A DNA stretch of 64,000 bases from Clostridium cavendishii DSM 21758 (GTDB taxonomy: Bacteria > Bacillota > Clostridia > Clostridiales > Clostridiaceae). Made by a program: the position numbers and the translations under genes. The stretch spans positions 142,883 through 206,882 of the forward strand of contig NZ_FQZB01000014.1 in assembly GCF_900141845.1 (NCBI RefSeq). Direction: 5' to 3'. This document shows positions 8,485-15,384 of this stretch, piece after piece (positions within the stretch are counted from its first letter, which is position 1; each line of letters begins with the position of its first letter). The notes below the pieces were generated by a model. That model saw only the letters and a program-made list of their open reading frames with translations. It had not been told where the DNA came from and did not search any database.

Positions 8485-8856
8485 CTATTCATATGAAATA
8501 TATATTTTTTCTCCATTATCAATAGCTTTTTTAAACATACATATAATTTTCACAAGAACCTTTTTATCTTCATCATTCTCAAAACTTTCTATATCAATTT
8601 CTTTTAATTGTTCATATGATTCTATAAGATTTTCAACCATCCATGGACTTTCATCATACCAACCAATATATAAATGATAATAATATGCTAGTCCTGTCCA
8701 ACCATTTTCTTTTGGTTTAACTTTTTTTATAATTGTACTAAAATAACCATCCCATATTCCAAACTCTTCTTTTTGTCCATTACTTTTCACCAATGTAAAA
8801 ATCATTTCAGGTTCACCTTCAAAACCATCATAATATTCTTCATTAATTTCATTCAT
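8485..8856 (-). CDS. Immunity protein for the orphan toxin cassette
   Basis: 123-residue acidic cytoplasmic protein, rich in aromatic residues (IWDGYFSTI, WTGLAYYYHLYIGWYDESPW) with a helical C-terminus. The family is not named. The ATG at 8856 has an AGGAGGAG site that begins at the toxin stop codon, 13 bases downstream of the toxin frame. The tight linkage and small acidic character fit an immunity protein that binds the toxin domain at 8870-9307. Confidence 0.65.
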   Translation of the reverse strand: MNEINEEYYDGFEGEPEMIFTLVKSNGQKEEFGIWDGYFSTIIKKVKPKENGWTGLAYYYHLYIGWYDESPWMVENLIESYEQLKEIDIESFENDEDKKVLVKIICMFKKAIDNGEKIYISYE

Positions 8857-8869
8857 ATTTTCTCTCCTC

Positions 8870-9577
8870 CTACTTTGCTAACCAATGACCTGCTTCTAAC
8901 AAATCCATTTGCTCTTGTGTTGCTTTTCCTGCCATATTTGCTCTTTCTGCTGCATTCCAAATATCTTCATTAATCCAATTATCCCCTACTAAATACTCTG
9001 TAACACGCATTCGACCTTGTGCATTACCTGGTATTGTTCTTGTTACTACCCAAGTAGTACCTCTATCATATTTTACTGCTCCTGGTGTTTCAGTATGCCA
9101 TCTTGATTCATATTTATACGTACCATCACTCCAGTTATATTTTATCTGCTGATATCCTTTGTTCATAGTTTTAGCATTTATTGTTGCATTTTCAGGTATA
9201 TCAAACGGAGGCCCTCCATTTTCACGAATATCTTTAATAATATTATCTAATTCTACTGGGTTACTTTCTTTTAAATTGTTGATGTCTATATTATCATATT
9301 TGGTTTTACCTCCCCCCTTAGCATTATCTTTTTTAGTATCCGTTGTTCCATTTACAATACCTACAGTATCTGTTTTAGATCCTTTATTTTCTTGTGGTTT
9401 GGTTGTATTACTATTAGGTTTTGTATTACTATTAGCTGATGAAGATATTCCTTCTCCCTTTCCTATAAAGTTTTTTACATAAACTTGATTTTTAAGTACA
9501 AATTCTCTTGGAAGCATCTTAGGTAATGGCAGCTTAACTTTGTAAGACACAACTAATAGACTAGCTTCACCATTCAT
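8870..9577 (-). CDS. Orphan polymorphic toxin cassette: TadE-body end, linker and toxin domain
   Basis: Residues 1-43 (MNGEASLLVVSYKV... to GKGEG) and the linker 44-90 (Asn/Thr/Lys/Pro-rich, ending KKDNAKGGG) are nearly identical to residues 216-317 of the pilin-toxin at 11647-12999. Residues 91-235 differ completely. They contain YKYESRWHTETPG, TTWVVTRTIPGNAQG, and end QEQMDLLEAGHWLAK, a pattern I associate with a polymorphic-toxin C-terminal domain (type 30-like, tentative). The shared DNA extends to about 9655 without a start codon or pilin signal, so this is an N-terminally truncated tip. A chance AAAGGAAG lies seven bases before the ATG at 9577, so it might still be translated. Linked immunity gene downstream. 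Confidence 0.7.
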   Translation of the reverse strand: MNGEASLLVVSYKVKLPLPKMLPREFVLKNQVYVKNFIGKGEGISSSANSNTKPNSNTTKPQENKGSKTDTVGIVNGTTDTKKDNAKGGGKTKYDNIDINNLKESNPVELDNIIKDIRENGGPPFDIPENATINAKTMNKGYQQIKYNWSDGTYKYESRWHTETPGAVKYDRGTTWVVTRTIPGNAQGRMRVTEYLVGDNWINEDIWNAAERANMAGKATQEQMDLLEAGHWLAK

Positions 9578-9674
9578 TAACGTACTTCCTTTAAAGTTTA
9601 AAGCATTTATTGCATTTCCACTTGGAGAATTTCCACTAGAATCTACTATATCAAAATAAAAAATAATAATAAAA

Positions 9675-9705
9675 ATGTCCTAAGAAAATTTCTTAGGATA
9701 TTTTT
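9675..9705. terminator. Terminator behind the prepilin peptidase operon
   Basis: TCCTAAGAAA / TTTCTTAGGA hairpin with T-rich sequence on both sides. The orphan toxin cassette begins immediately beyond it. Confidence 0.8.
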
Positions 9706-9718
9706 ATTGTATTTATTT

Positions 9719-10228
9719 TCAAAACCAAAAATCATATTTTATTATAAGTTGAGCTATAGTACCTATAAATACCCCTAATGCAAATGGTATTTTGCTCTTT
9801 TCCTTATCATATTCATTTACAGACTTAGTTAAAACACTATTAAATATAAAGGAAAAAAAATATTTTAATCTCTCTAGTAGATTTCTATTTTTGACTATAT
9901 AAAAAATACATACTATACCAGCACCAAAAAATGAATAAACCATATTACTTGCTAGAAATTTATATCCCATTAAGGCTCCAATTGTAGCAAATAACTTTAT
10001 ATCTCCAGCACCTATCATTTTAAACATATGTAGTGGAAAAAATATTACTATGGGAATGATAAACCCAATTAAAGAATTTTTAGCACCATCTAAGCCATAA
10101 AATATAATGTTTAAAATAGGACCTAAAATAATAAATGGTAATATAACTTTATTGTATACCTTGTGTCCTTTTATATCAGTTATCATACATATGGTTATTA
10201 GTATTATTAATAATATTTGTATTATCAT
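9719..10228 (-). CDS. tadV: Prepilin peptidase TadV/CpaA type (A24)
   Basis: 169-residue polytopic membrane aspartic protease that cleaves Flp and TadE-type prepilins after Gly at the membrane face. Both catalytic aspartate motifs are visible: CMITDIKGHKVYNK near residue 18 and MIGAGDIKLFATIGA near residue 75. It is a short A24 enzyme lacking the methylase domain, as usual for Tad systems. It lies 15 bases after a second A24 gene. Expected substrates in this locus are Flp (18245), TadE (17606), the DUF5702 protein (15385) and the pilin-toxin (11647), all with a Gly before Ser or Met. Its 3' end has been copied to 5048. Confidence 0.9.
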   Translation of the reverse strand: MIIQILLIILITICMITDIKGHKVYNKVILPFIILGPILNIIFYGLDGAKNSLIGFIIPIVIFFPLHMFKMIGAGDIKLFATIGALMGYKFLASNMVYSFFGAGIVCIFYIVKNRNLLERLKYFFSFIFNSVLTKSVNEYDKEKSKIPFALGVFIGTIAQLIIKYDFWF

Positions 10229-10243
10229 AAGTATATCCTTTCC

Positions 10244-10849
10244 CTAAAAGGTACTATTGAATATTATCATAGCTATTAGTATAAAAGGTATGAATGGTAT
10301 TTCTTTGTTTTTATTCGAAAAGCTCTTAATAAGAAAGAATATACCTATTATTGCAACTAGAAAACTCGCTAAAAACACTATAATCATCGAACCTTCAAAA
10401 CCTAAGTATAAAGTTAATGCAGAAATTACCTTCACATCCCCCATACCTAATGCACCTTTAGTTAATTTACTTATCCCAAATAACACCAAAGATATAACCA
10501 AAAATCCTATAAGCACTTTTAACACTATATCTCTATTTATAAAATATATGGAAGGTATAGCCACTATAAACATTGCTATTACAGCCTTGTTACTTACTTC
10601 TTTAGTTTTTATATCCTCTACAGATATATAAAATAATATTATAGTCATTAAATAAGCGAATATAAAGCTATTAAATTCGCTTATATAATAAGCATTTACT
10701 AATTCTAATATTAATAGGATTCCTCCTCCTATATATTGCTTAGGATCTTTTAATTTACTTAAGTTAAGCTTTTTTTCTTCAAAACTTTGAATTATTATGT
10801 TTAAAGCTACCCATATTAATAATGATATTACCCCTAATGTGTATTTCAT
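10244..10849 (-). CDS. Second prepilin peptidase-like protein (A24)
   Basis: 201-residue membrane protein with about six hydrophobic segments. The paired A24 motifs are SVEDIKTKEVSNKAV near residue 85 and GALGMGDVKVISAL near residue 137, so both catalytic aspartates are kept. It precedes tadV in the same transcript. Two peptidases in one Tad locus may split the work between major pilin and the larger minor pilins. Which processes which cannot be read from sequence. The protein is clearly diverged from its neighbour, so this is not a recent tandem copy. Confidence 0.85.
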   Translation of the reverse strand: MKYTLGVISLLIWVALNIIIQSFEEKKLNLSKLKDPKQYIGGGILLILELVNAYYISEFNSFIFAYLMTIILFYISVEDIKTKEVSNKAVIAMFIVAIPSIYFINRDIVLKVLIGFLVISLVLFGISKLTKGALGMGDVKVISALTLYLGFEGSMIIVFLASFLVAIIGIFFLIKSFSNKNKEIPFIPFILIAMIIFNSTF

Positions 10850-10974
10850 AATCCTTACCTCTTATAATATTTATTCCATATTTAATTTAATTCCATTATG
10901 AATCAAACTATATTTTTTTATTTTAGATTGAGTATTTTCAACCACTACCACTATTTTATCACGCCATCTTACAA

Positions 10975-11115
10975 ATTTCCATAACTGGTAAAATATATTT
11001 AATTTTATTTTCCATCATCACATAAATGATATCATTAAGCCTTCTCACTTCACACACTAATGCTTACATCTTAGTTTTACCTTCTGAAATTTTTCTCTTG
11101 TTTATTCTCTTAACC
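10975..11115 (-). pseudogene. Second IS110 transposase remnant, degraded (within a 475-base gap without an intact gene)
   Basis: The minus-strand translation gives KRKISEGKTKM*ALVCEVRRLNDIIYVMMENK, with one internal stop. It aligns with the IS110 tail at 7938-8186 (KRKLAENKSKTHALMCVMRRLVNIIYGMM). No termini or catalytic domain remain. The rest of 10850-11324 is AT-rich; nothing else is recognised except the peptidase leader copied to 5172-5265. Confidence 0.75.
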
Positions 11116-11324
11116 TTTATGATTAATGGCTAATCTTTTCAATTAGAAGCGTATCGCACTATTATTTATATTATGCAGTAATATGAACTGTAACTATTTT
11201 GTTAATAAGTGATAGAACTAATTTTTTTATTGATTAATTCATTATTTGTATTATTTTGCAAACAGTTTACTTTGAATTATGTAGTAAGAAAAAAGGAATG
11301 GATATACCCATCCCTTAAACTTAC

Positions 11325-11633
11325 TTATTTTAATGCATTATTTAGTTGATTTATAAATTTCTGAAGTATATTCAACCTTTGCTTATCTAAATTTATTGGT
11401 TCAATCCTTACATTATACTTATAGAAAAACCTGTCTCCTACTTCAACTTCTAAAGAACGTAATTCCTCTTTATCAGTATGATTTTCAAGAAAATCCAACC
11501 AATCATTCACTTCTTCTTTATGCCAAGTCAATATTTGTTCTGAAGAAACCTTTCTCATTTCATCAATTGTACTCTTAAGTTCATTTAAAGTACATATTAA
11601 TTCTTTGTGGCTTTGTTGTGTTATTAAACTCAT
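11325..11633 (-). CDS. Immunity protein for the pilin-linked toxin
   Basis: 102-residue, mostly helical, soluble protein (SHKELICTLNELKSTIDEM at the start, LQKFINQLNNALK at the end) with no recognised family. AAAGGTGA stands seven bases before the ATG. It begins 13 bases after the stop codon of the toxin gene, the same spacing as the orphan pair at 8485/8870. This supports an immunity role by position. The sequence is unrelated to the immunity protein at 8485, as expected if toxin tips and immunity genes move together. Confidence 0.65.
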   Translation of the reverse strand: MSLITQQSHKELICTLNELKSTIDEMRKVSSEQILTWHKEEVNDWLDFLENHTDKEELRSLEVEVGDRFFYKYNVRIEPINLDKQRLNILQKFINQLNNALK

Positions 11634-11646
11634 TTTAAAATCACCT

Positions 11647-12999
11647 TTATTTCTTAAAATTTGTTGGAGATGTTTTTATCCAGCTTTCTGGAACTGCATT
11701 ATAATCAATATAGATTTGATGTGCTCCTCCATAAAGTCCATTTCCTTGTGGTCCAACGATACCATCAAGTCCTGAAATACTAGACCCTTTAGGAATAGTC
11801 ATTTTATATAACGTGCTTGCATCATTACAAAATTCCTGCTTAATAGCAAAATCTACTCTCCATTGGTACTCTGTTGCAGGTGGTGGGTCTAAGCTCCAAA
11901 ATCCTCCATTCTTACCACCTACTCTGTACAATGTAGTCCCTTCGCCATAAGTCTTTTCAACTGCATTTCCACCTTTGAAAGAATTTAGAACATTTCTTTC
12001 CCACTGACTACCTTTAGGTAATTTGACTGGTTTTATATGGACAACTTCTCCTCCCCCCTTAGTATTATCTTTTTTAGTATCAGTTGTTCCATTTACAATA
12101 CCTACATTATCTGTTTTAGGTCCTTTATTTTCTTGTGGTTTAGTTGTATTACTATTAGGTTTTGTATTGTTATTAGGTTTTGTATTACTATTAGTTGTTG
12201 CATCACTATTAGCTGATGAAGATATTCCTTCTCCCTTTCCTATAAAGTTTTTTACATAAACTTGATTTTTAAGTACAAATTCTCTTGGAAGCATCTTAGG
12301 TAATGGTAGCTTAACTTTGTAAGTCACAACTAATAGACTAGCTTCACCATTCATTAACGTACTTCCTTTAAAGTTTAAAGCATCTATTGCATTTCCACTT
12401 GGAGAATTTCCACTAGAATCTACTATATCAAAACTTCTCAGCTTAGCATCACATGACATTCCTTTTTGGGTAAACTCCATTTTAAAAAGCTGTTTAGTAA
12501 GTAATTCATACATATAGTCTCTAGCCTCTGCTAGTTCGCCTGAAAAACAATTTCCTACAACAGAAACCAATACTAGACCTTCCATTTTGGGGTCGCCCTT
12601 TACTTTCTCGAATAACCCCTTTATATCAGTGCCAGCACTCTTAACTTCTTGCATAGCTTTATCTGCATCATCTTCACTAAAAGTACCTGTTTTTACTTGA
12701 GATTCTATACCATTTATAGTTGAAATGCCTTTAAATACAACCTGTTTTTGTCTATCAAACTCGTCTACAGCATCTTTACTAGCAGCCTGTGCTCTATTTG
12801 TATAATCTCTAAGTCCAGACTTATCATATATATAAGAATACTGACTTATATTATTTGCCACATGGCTTAAAGATGTTTGTACAGTTTCATGTACATAAAC
12901 AAGCTTCATTATAAACGCCAAAGTAAGCATCGCTATTGCAAATATAGGTACAACCAAAGCAGCCTCAACAGTTATTGACCCTTTATTTTTCCTTCTCAT
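11647..12999 (-). CDS. TadE-type pilin fused to a C-terminal polymorphic toxin domain
   Basis: 450 residues. Residues 1-35 form a class III prepilin signal: a basic start MRRKNKG, cleavage expected after Gly7, then SITVEAALVVPIF with Glu at +5, and a hydrophobic helix. Residues 36-258 are a TadE-like extracellular body with helical repeats. Residues 259-317 are a low-complexity Asn/Thr/Lys/Pro linker ending GGG. Residues 318-450 form a globular end with TLYRVGGKNGGFWSLDPPP, EYQWRVDFAIKQE, TIPKGSSISGL and YGGAHQIYIDY. This could be an ADP-ribosyltransferase-like fold, with an early Arg and a late Gln/Glu-region motif, but that is tentative. The body end and linker recur in an orphan cassette with another toxin (8870). 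Regular TadE proteins stop before the linker, so the tail is an addition. The protein is likely exported with the Tad pilus. Confidence 0.75.
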   Translation of the reverse strand: MRRKNKGSITVEAALVVPIFAIAMLTLAFIMKLVYVHETVQTSLSHVANNISQYSYIYDKSGLRDYTNRAQAASKDAVDEFDRQKQVVFKGISTINGIESQVKTGTFSEDDADKAMQEVKSAGTDIKGLFEKVKGDPKMEGLVLVSVVGNCFSGELAEARDYMYELLTKQLFKMEFTQKGMSCDAKLRSFDIVDSSGNSPSGNAIDALNFKGSTLMNGEASLLVVTYKVKLPLPKMLPREFVLKNQVYVKNFIGKGEGISSSANSDATTNSNTKPNNNTKPNSNTTKPQENKGPKTDNVGIVNGTTDTKKDNTKGGGEVVHIKPVKLPKGSQWERNVLNSFKGGNAVEKTYGEGTTLYRVGGKNGGFWSLDPPPATEYQWRVDFAIKQEFCNDASTLYKMTIPKGSSISGLDGIVGPQGNGLYGGAHQIYIDYNAVPESWIKTSPTNFKK

Positions 13000-13057
13000 C
13001 CTCTCACCCCAATCAAATTTCTATACATTATTAATTTATATGTTACTTCTATGATAA

Positions 13058-13160
13058 ATCTTCTAATACAAACTTTCCCCATCAATTTTAAGCTGGTATT
13101 AAAGGACTTTTTTTTTATAGAGGGAGTTTTTACTCACTCTATAAACTTATATTTTCTAAT
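13058..13160 (-). repeat. Array spacer repeat, copy 3 (most diverged)
   Basis: About 100 bases matching the spacers at 13446 and 14572. It keeps the imperfect stem CCTTTAATAC ... GTATTAGAAG and a second hairpin around AGAGGGAGT/ACTCACTCT, with substitutions. It follows the decayed third lipoprotein copy. Confidence 0.75.
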
Positions 13161-13430
13161 TTAAAGTTACTGTGTACATTAAAAATAATTCTTTTTTACC
13201 ATTATCTCTATCATGAACTTTTGCTTTTATATTTTCATGATACGCTCCATGACCTCGTCCATCACTTACTGCTTTATCTGCTTTAACATCATCTAAAAAT
13301 TTATTTACCCATGTATCAAAATCATTAAAAATGTTTCATCTAGCTTTTGCAATAGTAAAAATACTCTTAAATAGTCACTGTATATAATTCTTAATAGAAT
13401 ATCCACCAAGAAATCTGATTATCATGTTTC
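13150..13430 (-). pseudogene. Third, collapsed copy of the DUF5702-tail plus lipoprotein unit
   Basis: On the minus strand the sequence starts like the tail of the 730-residue protein (IYSDYLRVFLLLQ, then DETF). It jumps with a frame change into the last part of the lipoprotein (DTWVNKFLDDVKADKAVSDG ... ELFLMYTVTLN). The signal peptide and middle of the lipoprotein are deleted. It is a dead unit of the tandem array. Confidence 0.85.
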
Positions 13431-13445
13431 TTTTTACGTCGTATA

Positions 13446-13545
13446 AATCCTCTAATACAAACTTCCCCCATCAACTTTAAGCTGGTATTAAAGGACTTTT
13501 CTTATTTAGAGGGAGTTTTAACTCCCTCTATAAGCTTTTATTTTC
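13446..13545 (-). repeat. Array spacer repeat, copy 2
   Basis: Spacer of about 100 bases after the lipoprotein at 13545-14252, nearly identical to 14572-14673. It contains a 10-base stem CCTTTAATAC/GTATTAGAGG and the hairpin AGAGGGAGTT/AACTCCCTCT. The second hairpin is not followed by a T run on the minus strand. Confidence 0.8.
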
Positions 13546-14252
13546 TAGTTTAATGTCACTGTGTACATCAAAAATAATTCTTTCTTTCCAGCCTCGTCAT
13601 TTATCTCAGCCTTTATATTTTCATGGAATGCTCCGTGATCTCTTCCATCACTTACAGCAGTATCTGCTTTAACTTTTTCTAAAAATCCATTTACCCACTT
13701 ATCAAAATCCCCAAAGTCATAATCCTTATCAATTACTTGGATAAGTTCTTTAAGCATTTTTGCATTTTCTAATTTAAATGTTCCATCCCCTAAACTTCTT
13801 AAACTAATTTGATATTGATAATTACCATCATTTTTCCCATTTTCCACTATTGAATTATATTCAATCATATATTTATTTTCAGCACCATCACTTATTTTAG
13901 GAGTATTATAAGAAGTAATCGTATATCCCTTTGTATCTTTCATATTTGAATCATTTTCATCTTTTGAAAAAATCACATCTCCATTATCACCTTTATAATT
14001 GGCCGCATAGTTAGTTTTTACTCCATATTTTTCAACTATAGTTTTTATCTGCTCAGTTTGTTTTTTTCCTAGTTCAAATAAACTATTCTTTTCCTTTTTT
14101 ATCTTGCCTACTTTTTTCTCATCTTTATTAGCTGAAGTTTCTTGCGCAGTATTATCCTTACTTGTTGTATCCTTTTTTTCACCTCCACAAGCTACTAATG
14201 ATAAAGCTAAAATTCCACTTAATATTGTTGCTATTATTTTATTTGTCTTCAT
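13545..14252 (-). CDS. Lipoprotein, paralogue of the one at 14674
   Basis: 235 residues with a lipoprotein signal, lipobox LSLVAC with Cys near residue 22, followed by a Lys/Thr-rich tether. The C-terminal half carries SLGDGTFKLENAKMLKEL, FDKWVNGFLEKVKADTAVSDG and AFHENIKAEI. It is closely similar to the lipoprotein at 14674-15375, most of all at the C-terminus. It probably sits on the outer membrane face near the Tad machine. The precise role is unknown; no enzyme motif is visible. GGAGGAAATT precedes the ATG. The gene lies after a truncated DUF5702 tail, so it is the second unit of a tandem array. Confidence 0.75.
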   Translation of the reverse strand: MKTNKIIATILSGILALSLVACGGEKKDTTSKDNTAQETSANKDEKKVGKIKKEKNSLFELGKKQTEQIKTIVEKYGVKTNYAANYKGDNGDVIFSKDENDSNMKDTKGYTITSYNTPKISDGAENKYMIEYNSIVENGKNDGNYQYQISLRSLGDGTFKLENAKMLKELIQVIDKDYDFGDFDKWVNGFLEKVKADTAVSDGRDHGAFHENIKAEINDEAGKKELFLMYTVTLN

Positions 14253-14261
14253 AATTTCCTC

Positions 14262-14540
14262 CTAAAACGCTATACTTTGTTTTATTGGTATAGTATACCG
14301 ACCTGTTTTTCTTACCTTTGGATCCATAAACTCTAAATTAAAAAACAAATATTTTATACTTGCATTTCCTGTTACATTTATTAATGTATACTGATTTTCT
14401 AATTCAAATTTTGAATCCTCTTTCTTCATATTTAATTGAATTATATCTTTTATCTTTCCTAATGTTTCATCCTTAGATTGTAATAATAAGAATACTCTTA
14501 AATAGTCGATATATACAGTATTTAACGAACTATTCACCAA
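14262..14540 (-). pseudogene. Truncated C-terminal copy of the DUF5702 (TadG-like) protein
   Basis: 92 codons nearly identical to the end of the 730-residue protein at 15385: DYLRVFLLLQSKDETLGKIK, FFNLEFMDPKVRKTGRY, IPIKQSIAF. There is no signal segment and no good ribosome site; the only starts are TTG or GTG inside the repeat. It is a remnant left by tandem duplication and does not look functional. Confidence 0.8.
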
Positions 14541-14571
14541 AGATTCTGATTAACATTTTTTTATGCCGTAT

Positions 14572-14673
14572 AAATCCTCTAATACAAACTTCCCCCATCA
14601 ATTTTAAGTTGGTATTAAAGGACTTTTTTTATATTAGAGGGAGCCTTCTACTCCCTCTATAAACTTCTAATTT
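14572..14673 (-). repeat. Array spacer repeat, copy 1
   Basis: Spacer after the lipoprotein at 14674-15375. It has the same two stems as 13446-13545: CCTTTAATAC/GTATTAGAGG and AGAGGGAG/ACTCCCTCT. Downstream of each copy the sequence GGATTTATACG leads into a DUF5702 tail fragment. Confidence 0.8.
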
Positions 14674-15375
14674 CTAGTTTAAGGTTACTGTGTACATAAG
14701 GAATAATTCCTTCTTTCCACCCTCATCATTTATCTCTCCCTTAATATTTTCATGGAATGCTCCGTGATCTCTTCCATCGCTTACAGCAGTATCTGCTTTA
14801 ACTTTTTCTAAAAAGCCATTTACCCACTTATCAAAATCCCCAAAATCATAATTTTTGTCTACAGCTTGTATAAGTTCCTTAAGCATCTTTGCATTTTCTA
14901 ATTTAAATGTTCCATCTCCTAAACTTGTTAAACTGATTTGATATCTGTACTCTGCCTCATTATTTGCATTCTTAACTGTAGAATAATAGTCTATGCTGTA
15001 TTTGTTTTCTACTCCATCATTCAAAGTTGGACTTTTTAATGTTGTTATTGTATATCCTTTTCTATCTGGTAATGATGCTTCATTCTCATCTTTTGAAATT
15101 ACTATTTGAGCATCTGTACTTTTATCTTTTCCATCCCTTGTTTTTATTCCATGCTTTTCTACTACTTCCTTTATAGCTTGAGTTTGTTTCTTACCTAGCT
15201 CAAATATATTGTCTTTTTCCTTCTTTATTGTATCCGTTTTTTTATCCTCATTTTTAGTTTCTTCTTTATTAATTTCCTCCTTTTTCGGTGCATCCTTTTT
15301 CTCTGCGCCACAAGCCACTAATGATAAAACTAAAACCCCGCTTAATACTATTGATATTATTTTCTTTATTTTCAT
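14674..15375 (-). CDS. Tad-locus lipoprotein
   Basis: 233 residues. The lipoprotein signal MKIKKIISIVLSGVLVLSL ends in VACG (Cys near residue 22). A Glu/Lys-rich stretch to about residue 60 follows, then a domain with FELGKKQTQAIKEVVEKHG and the shared C-terminus FDKWVNGFLEKVKADTAVSDG. It follows the DUF5702 gene by 9 bases and is the intact first unit of the array. It may be an assembly or anchoring lipoprotein for the pilus. No family name is known to me. Confidence 0.75.
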   Translation of the reverse strand: MKIKKIISIVLSGVLVLSLVACGAEKKDAPKKEEINKEETKNEDKKTDTIKKEKDNIFELGKKQTQAIKEVVEKHGIKTRDGKDKSTDAQIVISKDENEASLPDRKGYTITTLKSPTLNDGVENKYSIDYYSTVKNANNEAEYRYQISLTSLGDGTFKLENAKMLKELIQAVDKNYDFGDFDKWVNGFLEKVKADTAVSDGRDHGAFHENIKGEINDEGGKKELFLMYTVTLN

Positions 15376-15384
15376 AACTTCCTC

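Noticed and set aside
13508..13529. AGAGGGAG hairpin as a simple terminator
   Set aside because: No T run follows on the transcribed strand; described instead as part of a repeated spacer.
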